Below, one piece after another: positions 6,801-13,631 of a DNA stretch of 16,330 bases. The translations under genes and the position numbers were made by a program. The DNA lies in contig QGUX01000045.1 in assembly GCA_003242275.1 (NCBI GenBank), positions 1-16,330 of the forward strand, read 5' to 3'. Below the pieces are notes generated by a model. It was not told the DNA's origin. It saw only the letters and a program-made list of their open reading frames with translations, and made no database searches. Every line of letters starts with the position of its first letter. Position 1 is the stretch's first letter. Source of the stretch: Pseudomonadota bacterium. GTDB lineage: Bacteria; Pseudomonadota; Gammaproteobacteria; Steroidobacterales; Steroidobacteraceae.

Positions 6801-7793
6801 TCACTTCCTGCGGTGCTTGCCGAAGAACTCGTAGATCTCCTTCTGGCTGGTGGTGATCACCGGGCCATGGGTCACGCCGGGCTGTTCGATGTACACGTGC
6901 TCGGCGCCGATCTCCTTCAGCGTCTCCGCCCACAGGCGGGTGTTCGACGGCGACACCACTTCATCCGCGTCGCCGGTGAGCAGCAGCACCGGCACACCGG
7001 CTTCCTTGAGCCTGCCCAGGATGCTGGCGCGGTCGTCGTTCATCATGAACGAGGCCGGCGCCACCGGCGCGATGGCGGCCCACAGGTTGGCGTGCTTCGC
7101 GCCCAGGTACAGCGTGCCCGCCCCGCCCATGGAATGGCCGGTGAGGTAGATGCGCCTGGGATCGATGTTGAACTCCTTGCGCATCATGTCGAGCACGTTC
7201 ATCACGTCCTGCTCGCTCCACTGGCGGATCTGCTCGTCGCTGGGGCCATCCCCCGCGGCGGCGGCCGGCGGCGGCCCGGGCGGGCGCGCACCTGGTGGCG
7301 GCGCGCCTGCGCCCGGCCCCTGGCCGGGTGTCGCACCGGGCCCGGGGCCGGGACCGGGACCCGGACCGCGCGCGCCCGGAGGACCCATGCGGATCACCGG
7401 CGAACCAAACCAGCCCGTGGTGCTGTAGCCCATGGGCGCGACCAGCACGTAACCACCCTCTTCGGCCAGGTCCACCGCCGTGGTGTTGCACATGATGGTC
7501 GGCGGCGCGCCCATGCCGTGCAGCGACACGATCAGCGGCGCCGGCCTGTCCTTGCTGACCTTCGACGAGGCGAACACGCAGTACTGCATGTCCTGCCCGG
7601 CCTCGGCGAAGTGGTAGCTGCGCACCTGGGCGCGCGGGTCGGCGGCGAATCCGCCGCCGCCGCGCGGCGCCCCCGGTCCGGGCGCGCCGGCGGCGGGTGC
7701 GCCCGGCGCCTGGGCGAAGGCGGTGGCCGATGCCGCCAGCAGCACGACCAGGCACGAGGCTGCACGGGCAATGAACTTGCTTGGCAGAAGCAT
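6801..7793 (-). CDS. Exported PHB-depolymerase/feruloyl-esterase-like alpha/beta hydrolase
   Basis: A 330-residue secreted esterase. I chose the ATG at 7793 because GAGGGGG lies 4 nt before it. An in-frame ATG at 7808 is possible and would add five residues. A signal peptide covers about 1-27 (cleavage near AFA-QA). The fold follows the LpqC/PHB-depolymerase type: LIVSLHGMG (87-95), nucleophile S221 in GHSMGG, acid D277 (or D275) in TGDADEVV, and H309 in VTHGPV. Two Gly/Pro/Ala-rich tracts are present, one after the signal peptide (about 28-49) and a longer one at about 137-182 with an alternating Gly-Pro run. The second lies between the strand YVLVAPMGY and the helix before the nucleophile. 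Hydrolysis of aryl or short-chain esters is likely. It is first of two leftward genes, ahead of the tannase-family gene. Confidence 0.88.
   Translation of the reverse strand: MLLPSKFIARAASCLVVLLAASATAFAQAPGAPAAGAPGPGAPRGGGGFAADPRAQVRSYHFAEAGQDMQYCVFASSKVSKDRPAPLIVSLHGMGAPPTIMCNTTAVDLAEEGGYVLVAPMGYSTTGWFGSPVIRMGPPGARGPGPGPGPGPGATPGQGPGAGAPPPGARPPGPPPAAAAGDGPSDEQIRQWSEQDVMNVLDMMRKEFNIDPRRIYLTGHSMGGAGTLYLGAKHANLWAAIAPVAPASFMMNDDRASILGRLKEAGVPVLLLTGDADEVVSPSNTRLWAETLKEIGAEHVYIEQPGVTHGPVITTSQKEIYEFFGKHRRK
7248..7385 (-). repeat. Gly/Pro/Ala-rich internal insert of the 6801-7793 esterase
   Basis: Encodes about residues 137-182, including an alternating Gly-Pro stretch near 143-152 that is almost pure G/C in DNA. 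Of the low-complexity hydrolase inserts in the window this is the longest. It lies between a core strand and the helix preceding the nucleophile elbow. Confidence 0.8.
7647..7712 (-). repeat. Gly/Pro/Ala-rich tract after the signal peptide of the 6801-7793 esterase
   Basis: Encodes about residues 28-49 right after the predicted signal cleavage site. It is probably a flexible N-terminal linker, distinct from the internal insert of the same protein. Confidence 0.7.
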
Positions 7794-7815
7794 GAGACCC
7801 CCTCGCATCAGCGTG

Positions 7816-7837
7816 ATTGTATGTACTGCATACTAAT
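7816..7837 (-). promoter_or_regulatory. Probable promoter and operator of the esterase pair
   Basis: The only clearly AT-rich patch in this neighbourhood. Read leftward it contains TACAAT (7821-7816), a good -10 box, which would start transcription near 7809 and give a leader of about 16 nt to the ATG at 7793. It overlaps an inverted repeat, GTATG-N5-CATAC (7819-7833), whose arms extend imperfectly to ATT and AAT. A repressor bound there would cover the -10. No convincing -35 is visible. Confidence 0.5.
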
Positions 7838-7845
7838 TGACCGCA

Positions 7846-7872
7846 CCGGCCGGGTCGAGGCGCCCCGGCCGG
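7846..7872 (-). terminator. GC hairpin after the ring-cleavage operon
   Basis: A 9-bp inverted repeat (7846-7854 with 7864-7872, 9-nt loop) lies just past the stop of the FAH-family gene (7877). Its position suits the end of the five-gene leftward operon. No U-tract follows, and short C/G palindromes arise easily at this GC content. Confidence 0.4.
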
Positions 7873-7876
7873 CTCC

Positions 7877-8842
7877 TCAGGCCTGCACCACCTGCTGCTC
7901 GATGCAGCCGAAGGGCTCGCTGCCGTCGGGCAGGCGGGCCGCCATCCGCACCCTGTCACCGAAGGCCATGTAGATGGTGCGCGGCGCTCCATGCGCGATG
8001 ATCTCGATGGCGCGGCGTTCCGCGATGCAGCTCGATCCGACCTCGGCGTAGGCGGCGTTGGCGATGGTGCCCGAGCCGATCACGGTGCCGGCCACCAGGT
8101 CGCGCGTGGCCGCGGCATGGGCGATCAGCTCGTTGAAGCCATAGCCCATCTCGCGCCCGTTGGCCCGGCCGAAGGGCTCGCCGTTCCACTCGATGTGCAG
8201 CGGCAGCTCCACGCGCGAGTCACGCCAGTACGGGCCCAGCGCCTCGGGCGTCACCGCGAACGGCGCCATCGAGCAGGCGGGCTTGGCCTGGATCCAGCCG
8301 AAGCCGGTCTTCATCTCCGGCACAGCCAGGTTGCGCAGCGACCAGTCGTTCACCTGCACCAGCAGGCGAATGTACGCGCCGGCCTTCTCGGGTGGACAGC
8401 CCATGGGCACGTCATCCACCACGACCGCGAACTCGCCCTCGAAGTCGATGCCGTGCGCGACGTCCGGGAACGGCACCGCCTCGAACGGGCCGTAGAAGCG
8501 GTCGGACATGCCCTGGTACATCAGTGGTTTCTCGGTCTGGATCGGCGGCTGGTTGAAGGCCACCTGCATCAGCCTGGCGTGCACGGGAAAGGCCGAGGCG
8601 TCCAGCCACTGCCAGGTGCGCGGCAGCGGCGCGCGCAGTTCGGCCGCATCCACGGGCAGGCCCTCGCCGGCAGCCAGCCTGGCCGCCAGCACCTGCAGGT
8701 CCGCGGCGGCCGTCTCCCAGCGCGCGATGGCCGTCAGCAGGTTGGGCCAGCGGCGGCCGGCCGGCAGCCAGCGCCTGCCATCGGCCGAGACCACCATCAG
8801 TTCGCCATCGGGTGTGCCATTGGCGCGGGTTGCAAGCTTCAT
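7877..8842 (-). CDS. Fumarylacetoacetate hydrolase (FAH) family protein
   Basis: A 321-residue cytoplasmic FAH-family enzyme. Visible family features are the DFEGEFAVVVDD block with metal-binding E135 and E137, D166 in QVNDWS, K187 in WIQAKPACSMAPF, and a GSGTIAN segment (256-262). D114 in MSDRF may be the fourth metal ligand. The family includes fumarylacetoacetase, acylpyruvases and 2-hydroxypentadienoate hydratase/decarboxylase-type enzymes, which act on the keto-enol acids formed after ring cleavage. It is last in the operon, and its ATG overlaps the cupin stop by 4 nt (ATGA). The likely substrate is the acyl-pyruvate or dienoate left by the preceding steps, but the exact reaction is inferred. 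No aldolase or aldehyde dehydrogenase of a classical meta lower pathway is in the window. Confidence 0.9.
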   Translation of the reverse strand: MKLATRANGTPDGELMVVSADGRRWLPAGRRWPNLLTAIARWETAAADLQVLAARLAAGEGLPVDAAELRAPLPRTWQWLDASAFPVHARLMQVAFNQPPIQTEKPLMYQGMSDRFYGPFEAVPFPDVAHGIDFEGEFAVVVDDVPMGCPPEKAGAYIRLLVQVNDWSLRNLAVPEMKTGFGWIQAKPACSMAPFAVTPEALGPYWRDSRVELPLHIEWNGEPFGRANGREMGYGFNELIAHAAATRDLVAGTVIGSGTIANAAYAEVGSSCIAERRAIEIIAHGAPRTIYMAFGDRVRMAARLPDGSEPFGCIEQQVVQA

Positions 8843-9411
8843 GACGGATCATCCAGATGGTATTCGCCGTCGATCAGCACGAAGGCAATGCGGCAGTTGC
8901 GGCCTGAGCGGTTGGCCCAGCCATGGTTGGTGCCGCGCTGGATCACGATGTCGCCGGCGCGCACCACCGTTTCGCCTTCATCCATGATCAGCGTCACCTC
9001 GCCCTCGAGCACGATGCCGTAGTCGATGGTCTCGGTGCGATGCATGAACGCATGGCGCCGGCCTCCGGTGCCGGCCGCCATGGGCGCCTCGGCCGCGCCG
9101 ACCTCGGCGAAGTGGGCCTGGATCTGCTCGGGCGTCAACGACTCGAAGGCAGGATCATCCGGCGGAATGTCCAGCACGCGGATGCGGGTGCCGTTCTTCG
9201 GCGGCGCGAGCTGGATGCCGTCCTCGGGCGGCTCGCCCGAGTCGCGGTCGATGGGCGCCGGCGTGGCGCGCGTGTTCCAGATCTCGTGGAACACCGGGCC
9301 GTGCGGTCCGCCGATGCGCTGCACCCGCGGCGCCGGGCCGTCCTCCTGGATCACCGCCCGCCCCTGCCGGTCATGGCCGGTGACGATGCGTCGCACGGGT
9401 TTCACGTTCAT
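8839..9411 (-). CDS. Single-domain cupin protein
   Basis: A 190-residue cupin. The start at 9411 has GGAGG about 4 nt upstream (minus strand GGAGGACGGCATG) and overlaps the previous stop by 4 nt. The same frame is open much further upstream, but that is antisense-like shadow of the hydrolase gene. Cupin motif 1 is HRTETIDYGIVLEGE (H124 to E138) and motif 2 is GDIVIQRGTNHGWANRS (H163). His and acidic residues are present but not in a complete dioxygenase pattern. Similar small cupins recur in aromatic degradation operons without a firm function, so it could be a metal-dependent isomerase, decarboxylase or binding protein. Its place between the ring-fission hydrolase and the FAH enzyme suggests that it processes an intermediate (inference). 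Confidence 0.85.
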   Translation of the reverse strand: MNVKPVRRIVTGHDRQGRAVIQEDGPAPRVQRIGGPHGPVFHEIWNTRATPAPIDRDSGEPPEDGIQLAPPKNGTRIRVLDIPPDDPAFESLTPEQIQAHFAEVGAAEAPMAAGTGGRRHAFMHRTETIDYGIVLEGEVTLIMDEGETVVRAGDIVIQRGTNHGWANRSGRNCRIAFVLIDGEYHLDDPS

Positions 9412-10565
9412 GCCGTCCTCCCTCCCAGGTGCTCGGCCAGCCAGTCGGCGATGTACTCGCGCCCGAAGGACATGTTGTCCGCGCCCACGTGTTCCACGCC
9501 GCCCTCGCGCTCGGTGAACAGCTTCAGTTCCCGGTCCGGGCTGTTGACCAGCTGCTCGTAGGTCCGGTGCGCATATTCCACCGGGATCTGCCGGTCCTTC
9601 GCCCCATGCGTCACCAGGAAGGGCACGCGGATGCGGTGCAGGTGGCCTTCCAGCGTCATCTCCGCCGCCTTCACGAGGAAGTCCTGCATGTCGCGCGCGC
9701 CGAAGGCCCAGTGCACGTGCTTCCAGTAGTGCGGCACCGGGTTCTCGCCCTCGCGCCGCAGGCGCCGCTGCTGCACCTCGGCCCAGTTGTGGTTGGCGCC
9801 CCAGACCGCGCCGGCCGCGAAGCGCGGCTCGTAGGCCACCGCGCGCGGCACGAAGTGGCCGCCGAGGGAGATGCCGGCCATGCCGATGCGCGCCGGGTCC
9901 ACGTCGTCGCGGGCGGTCAGCCAGTCCACCGCCTTCGAGGCCCAGCTTTCCGAGTGAGGATCCACCGGCAGGCCCTGCAGCCGCAGCGCCTCGCCGCTGC
10001 CCGGCTGGTCCACGCACAGCGTGGAGACGCCGCGCCGCGCCAGCGATTCGGGCAGGCGCGACCACCACAGCAGCTCCTTGCAGCTGTCGAGGCCGTTGCA
10101 GTAGACCACCACCGGCCGCCGACCGGAGCCCGGCGCGGGGGTGTACAGCGCCGGCATGGTGCCGCGCGGGAGCGGGATTTCCACCCGCTCGCGCGGCAGA
10201 CTGCCCAGGCGCGTGGAACGCTCGAAGGTGGCGAGCGCGCGCGCATAGGTGGCCTCGCGCTGCGGCGAGCCCTGCTCCTGCATGCGCTCGGCCACCAGCA
10301 GGTACAGCGCCGCGCGCTCGAGCTTGTCGGAGGCAGAGAAGCCGCGCCCGCGCGCCTCGTCCTCGTCGGCCAGGCCGATCAGGCGCTCGGCCACCTCCAC
10401 CCAGCGCTCGCGGAACTCCACCGTGCCGGCGTCCGCGCCGCGCGCCGCCGCCTCGCGCAGCGGGCGGCACATGTCCTCCAGCTCGCCGATCTTGCCGCCG
10501 CTCTCCAGCGCCATCGCGACGGAGAGGTTCCAGACGTAATTGGGAAAGTACTCGAACAGCGCCAT
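9408..10565 (-). CDS. Alpha/beta hydrolase of the DHPON-hydrolase/FrsA-like type
   Basis: A 385-residue cytoplasmic hydrolase. An all-helical N-terminal region (about 1-125) precedes the catalytic alpha/beta core, as in 2,6-dihydroxypseudooxynicotine hydrolase, which splits a C-C bond in nicotine breakdown. The triad is S233 in GISLGG, D324 in THGAKDRQIP and H359 in VEHVGAD. The PVVVYCNGLDS strand and loop (151-161) form the oxyanion side. Its place directly after an extradiol dioxygenase suggests that it hydrolyses the ring-fission product or an acyl side chain of the aromatic substrate, but it does not belong to the usual BphD-type meta-cleavage hydrolases. It starts 1 nt after the dioxygenase stop with no clear Shine-Dalgarno, so translation probably relies on coupling. 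Its stop overlaps the cupin start. Confidence 0.88.
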   Translation of the reverse strand: MALFEYFPNYVWNLSVAMALESGGKIGELEDMCRPLREAAARGADAGTVEFRERWVEVAERLIGLADEDEARGRGFSASDKLERAALYLLVAERMQEQGSPQREATYARALATFERSTRLGSLPRERVEIPLPRGTMPALYTPAPGSGRRPVVVYCNGLDSCKELLWWSRLPESLARRGVSTLCVDQPGSGEALRLQGLPVDPHSESWASKAVDWLTARDDVDPARIGMAGISLGGHFVPRAVAYEPRFAAGAVWGANHNWAEVQQRRLRREGENPVPHYWKHVHWAFGARDMQDFLVKAAEMTLEGHLHRIRVPFLVTHGAKDRQIPVEYAHRTYEQLVNSPDRELKLFTEREGGVEHVGADNMSFGREYIADWLAEHLGGRTA

Positions 10566-10566
10566 G

Positions 10567-11466
10567 TCACACCGGTGCGGGCTGGAACAGGCGCGGGTCG
10601 GGCGCCGGATGCGGCATGGTCTGCGGGCCGCCGACGCCGATCATCCACTGGTCCATGGTGCGCGGCGCCGGCGTGTAGACCTGGTGCACGTGGTGCTCGA
10701 AGTCCACTTCCTCCAGCTCGGCGGTGTACTCCACCGCGAAGCCGGCCGGCGTGACGAAGTAGCTGAAGGTGTTGTTGCCGGCCTTGTGCCGGCCCGGTCC
10801 CCAGCGGATGTCCACGCCGGACTGCCGCAGGCGGCTGATGCCGATCATCATGCCGTCCACGCCGGGCACGTCGTAGGCCACGTGGTTCAGGCACGGCGGG
10901 CCGGGCAGGATGGCGATGCGATGGTGGGCGCGGTTGCAGCGCAGGAAGCACATGAAGTCGCCCAGCCAGTCGCTGACACGGAAACCCAGCACCTTGGTGA
11001 AGAATTCCACCAGCGCCACGTGCTGCGGCGAATGCAGCACGATGTGGCTGATGCGCTCGGGAATGCCCTCGGCGGCCTCCACCCTGCGGCCCGGCTCGCG
11101 CCGCACGTCGCTGGAGATCTCCAGCGGCAGACCGTCCGGCGTGAAGCAGCGGAAGCCGTAGCCGCCCCAGGGGCTGTCGAGCTCGCGCGGCGCGTGCACG
11201 ATGCGGCAGGCGCCGGCCGCCGCCGCATGCAGCGCGTCCACGTCGGCGCGGCTGTCGGTGGCCAGCGCGATCACGTCCACGTGGTTGGTGTCGGAGCGGC
11301 GCAGGCGCAGCGTGAAGGGCTCATCGCCCCCCTCGGTGCGCAGCCAGGCCATGTCGGTGGTGGCCCTGACCTGCTTCAGTCCCCACTTGCTGGTATAGAA
11401 ATCCAGTTCGGTGTCGAAGTCCTGCACGCCGTAGCCGACGTAGCGGATCTCTGTCACTCGGCTCAT
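10567..11466 (-). CDS. Type I extradiol (catechol 2,3-) dioxygenase
   Basis: A 299-residue two-module vicinal-oxygen-chelate dioxygenase. The C-terminal catalytic module carries the expected 2-His-1-Glu iron site: H141 in ISHIVLHS, H195 in LNHVAYDV and E246 in GFAVEYTAE. The segment GPGRHKAGNN (223-232) is typical of the substrate pocket. The reaction is O2-dependent cleavage of a catechol next to its two hydroxyls, and the ring substituents cannot be told. The start at 11466 (MSRVTEIRYVGYG) matches the normal N-terminus and has TGAGG 5 nt upstream, whose TGA is the stop of the monooxygenase gene. The frame remains open upstream, but that part is out-of-frame monooxygenase sequence. Second gene of the operon. 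Confidence 0.93.
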   Translation of the reverse strand: MSRVTEIRYVGYGVQDFDTELDFYTSKWGLKQVRATTDMAWLRTEGGDEPFTLRLRRSDTNHVDVIALATDSRADVDALHAAAAGACRIVHAPRELDSPWGGYGFRCFTPDGLPLEISSDVRREPGRRVEAAEGIPERISHIVLHSPQHVALVEFFTKVLGFRVSDWLGDFMCFLRCNRAHHRIAILPGPPCLNHVAYDVPGVDGMMIGISRLRQSGVDIRWGPGRHKAGNNTFSYFVTPAGFAVEYTAELEEVDFEHHVHQVYTPAPRTMDQWMIGVGGPQTMPHPAPDPRLFQPAPV

Positions 11467-11473
11467 GGCTGCC

Positions 11474-12589
11474 TCAGATCGGTTGCGCGATGACGTCGAA
11501 CATTTCCGCGGTGGCGCGGGCATTGTCCACCGGCGGACCCTTGCCAAGCTGGCCCATGCAGATGGCGAGGCTGGCCCGCACGATCCACGCGCAGCGGTCG
11601 AAGCGCCGCGCGCGCCAGGCGTCCAGCGCCTGCCCGATGTCGTCGTGGCGGACCAGCTCCTCGGCCAGCACCAGTCCATCCTCGATGGCCATGCCGGCGC
11701 CCTGCCCCAGGTGCGGCGTGGTGGTGTGCACGGCATCGCCGATCAGCGCCACGCGGCCGTTGTGCCAGGAACCCTCCACCAGCAGCCACTCCAGCGGCCG
11801 GTACACCACCTCCGCGTCGACGTGCACCTGCTCGGCCAGCTCGCGGATGGCCGGCGCGCACACCGAGGCCTTGGCGCGCATGCGCGCCGCCAGCCCCTCC
11901 ACCGGATAGCGCGGATTGTCCGGCTCGGGCGTGGTCAGGAACATGTACATGAGGTCCGGGCCGATGGGTACCAGGCCCGCGCCCACCGGGCCGTTGTAGG
12001 CCTGCAGTGCATCCATGCCTGCCGGGCGCGGCAGGTTGTAGCGCCACACCGCCTGCCCGGTGAAGGCCGGTTCCGGCGCCCCCGGCAGCACCATGCGGCG
12101 GATCTGCGAATGCACGCCGTCGGCACCGACCACCAGGTCGTAGCGTCCCGCGCCGCCGTCGGAGAAGCGCACGTCGACGCCGCGGCCGTCATCCTGCAGC
12201 GAGGCCACGGTGACGCCCAGCTTCAGCGTCGCGCCCGCGTTGCGGGCCGCATCGCCCAGCACCTTCTGCAGCGCACGGCGGCTGATGCCCACGTTGGCGG
12301 GGCGGTCCGGCAGCAGCCGGTGCGAGGGCACCCGCGCCAGCTTGGTGCCGTCGGGCGCGAACACCTCGACCGCGTCGAATCCCGCGCCCGCGTCGATGTA
12401 TGAATCGAGGATGCCAAGCTGGTCGACGGCGCGCAGCACATTGCCCTGCTGGATGATGCCCACGCCATACACGGACCACTGCGGGTCCTTCTCGATGATG
12501 TCTACGCTGAATCCGCGCTGGCGCAGCGCCAGCGCGCAGGTCAGGCCGCCGATGCCGGCGCCCACGACCAGAATGGACAGGTCTTTCAC
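11474..12589 (-). CDS. FAD-dependent aromatic monooxygenase
   Basis: A 371-residue class A flavoprotein monooxygenase of the p-hydroxybenzoate/salicylate hydroxylase group. It has all three fingerprints: G10-A-G12-I-G-G15 for the FAD ADP moiety, the DG motif at G155-A-D157-G158, and the GD motif at G284-D285 followed by HTTTPHLGQGAGMAIEDG. It would use NAD(P)H and O2 to hydroxylate an aromatic ring, supplying the catechol for the next enzyme. Length is usual for the family and no fusion is seen. The start is GTG (12589-12587), with a GGGGGAA tract about 4 nt upstream. It is first in the five-gene operon, 7 nt before the dioxygenase and 92 nt after lysR. The true substrate is unknown. Confidence 0.92.
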   Translation of the reverse strand: MKDLSILVVGAGIGGLTCALALRQRGFSVDIIEKDPQWSVYGVGIIQQGNVLRAVDQLGILDSYIDAGAGFDAVEVFAPDGTKLARVPSHRLLPDRPANVGISRRALQKVLGDAARNAGATLKLGVTVASLQDDGRGVDVRFSDGGAGRYDLVVGADGVHSQIRRMVLPGAPEPAFTGQAVWRYNLPRPAGMDALQAYNGPVGAGLVPIGPDLMYMFLTTPEPDNPRYPVEGLAARMRAKASVCAPAIRELAEQVHVDAEVVYRPLEWLLVEGSWHNGRVALIGDAVHTTTPHLGQGAGMAIEDGLVLAEELVRHDDIGQALDAWRARRFDRCAWIVRASLAICMGQLGKGPPVDNARATAEMFDVIAQPI

Positions 12590-12681
12590 GTCTTCCCCCG
12601 TTCAACCGGCCGCCGCGAGCATACGCAGGCCACCGGGCAGCGGGGAAAGCAAAAGAACTGATGAGTGCGGATCGACGCCGC
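12590..12681 (-). promoter_or_regulatory. Regulator-to-operon intergenic region
   Basis: 92 nt between the lysR stop and the monooxygenase GTG, and the only room upstream of the catabolic genes for a promoter. A less GC-rich patch lies at about 12647-12664. I could not find a convincing LysR-type T-N11-A palindrome or a -35/-10 pair with normal spacing, so the operon may be read from the lysR promoter or from a weak activator-dependent one. Confidence 0.4.
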
Positions 12682-13593
12682 TTATGGATTGGGGAATGCT
12701 GCCTGCCGCCGCAATTGTTCCCGCAGCCACGCCAGCCCCTCGTCGCCCGCGCGCGTGCGGTGGTACTGGATCATCTCGCGCATCACAGGAAACTCCAGCG
12801 GCAGCGGCGCAACGGCCAGCGGGAAGCTCTCCGCCATGCGCCGCGCCAGCCGCTCGTGCATCACCGCCAGGCGGCTGGTGCCGCACAGCAGCCAGGGGAC
12901 CAGCGTGAAGCAGCCGCAGGCCACCTCGACCCGGCGTTCGATGCCCATGCGCTCGAGCTGCCGGTCGGCGAAGGAAGGCACCTGGTTGGTGCCCACGTAC
13001 ACCGCCACGTGCCCCAGGGTGCGGAAGGCCTCCTCGTCCAGGCCGCGCGCGAACGCCGGGTTCCCGCGCCAGCCGATCACCACCTGGCGCTCCTCGCACA
13101 GCAGCTCGGCCGGATGGTCCGGATCGACGAATTCCTCCGGCGTGATGGTGAGGTCGGCCTGCCCTTCCATCACCAGCTGCGCCGCCTCGTCACAGGGCAG
13201 CATGATCTCCAGCCGCACCTTCGGTGCATCCTCGGCCAGCCGCGCGGCCAGCGGCGCCACCACCGCCGCGGTGATGTAGTCGGAGGCCACCAGGCGGAAG
13301 CTGCGCTGCGTGCTGGCCGGATCGAAGCGGGCATTGGTGGTGAGCAGCGCATCCAGGTCCGACAGTACCTGGCGCACCGGACCGGCCAGCCGTTCGGCCT
13401 GCACGGTGGGCACCATCTGCCGGCCCTGCATGGTCAGCAGGTCGTCCTGGAAGTAATCGCGCAGCCGCGCCAGCGCCGCGCTCATGGCCGGCTGGCTGAT
13501 GTTCAGGCGCCGTGCGGCGCGGGTGACATTGCGCTCCTCGAGCAGGACATGCAGCGCGAGCAGCAGGTTGAGGTCCAGGCCGTTGAATCGCAT
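12682..13593 (-). CDS. LysR-family transcriptional regulator (NodD/NahR-like)
   Basis: A 303-residue LysR regulator. The N-terminal winged helix-turn-helix (1-60) reads NVTRAARRLNISQPAMSAAL across the recognition region (22-41). The MRFNGLDLNLLLALHVLLEERN opening, with the following region, is typical of the NodD/NahR/PcpR subgroup that responds to aromatic inducers. The effector domain covers about 90-303. It lies immediately upstream of the ring-cleavage operon in the same direction, unusual because LysR regulators more often diverge from their targets. It diverges instead from the GNAT gene with only 38 nt between. The best guess is activation of the monooxygenase operon by its substrate or a ring-cleavage intermediate. 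No Shine-Dalgarno is visible before the ATG. Confidence 0.93.
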   Translation of the reverse strand: MRFNGLDLNLLLALHVLLEERNVTRAARRLNISQPAMSAALARLRDYFQDDLLTMQGRQMVPTVQAERLAGPVRQVLSDLDALLTTNARFDPASTQRSFRLVASDYITAAVVAPLAARLAEDAPKVRLEIMLPCDEAAQLVMEGQADLTITPEEFVDPDHPAELLCEERQVVIGWRGNPAFARGLDEEAFRTLGHVAVYVGTNQVPSFADRQLERMGIERRVEVACGCFTLVPWLLCGTSRLAVMHERLARRMAESFPLAVAPLPLEFPVMREMIQYHRTRAGDEGLAWLREQLRRQAAFPNP

Positions 13594-13631
13594 GTTGCCC
13601 GGACTTTACCACCCCGGGGTACACTGCCGGC
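13594..13631. promoter_or_regulatory. Divergent promoter region between lysR and the GNAT gene
   Basis: Only 38 nt separate the two start codons. A rightward -10-like TACACT lies at 13620-13625, which would start transcription at or next to the ATG at 13632. A leftward -10-like TAAAGT (13608-13603) would start within a few nt of the lysR ATG (13593). A 10-bp perfect palindrome (13611-13620, ACCCCGGGGT) lies between the two. No Shine-Dalgarno is seen on either side, so leaderless transcripts are possible. Confidence 0.45.

Noticed and set aside
5357..6856. A 499-codon open frame on the + strand antisense to the tannase-family gene
   Set aside because: The translation is Arg/Ala/Gly/His-rich with no motif, as expected opposite a GC-rich gene. 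The - strand frame carries the full CS-D-HC triad.
7338..7378. GC-only repeat that might be a microsatellite or structured regulatory DNA
   Set aside because: It is explained by codons for an alternating Gly-Pro stretch inside an intact esterase frame.
8839..10470. A single 543-codon frame that would fuse the cupin to an upstream domain
   Set aside because: The part beyond 9411 is out-of-frame hydrolase sequence with biased composition. A GGAGG-preceded ATG at 9411 and the 4-nt overlap explain the cupin start.
11467..11736. Upstream extension of the extradiol dioxygenase
   Set aside because: It lies within the monooxygenase gene in another frame, and the canonical dioxygenase N-terminus starts at 11466 with a Shine-Dalgarno.
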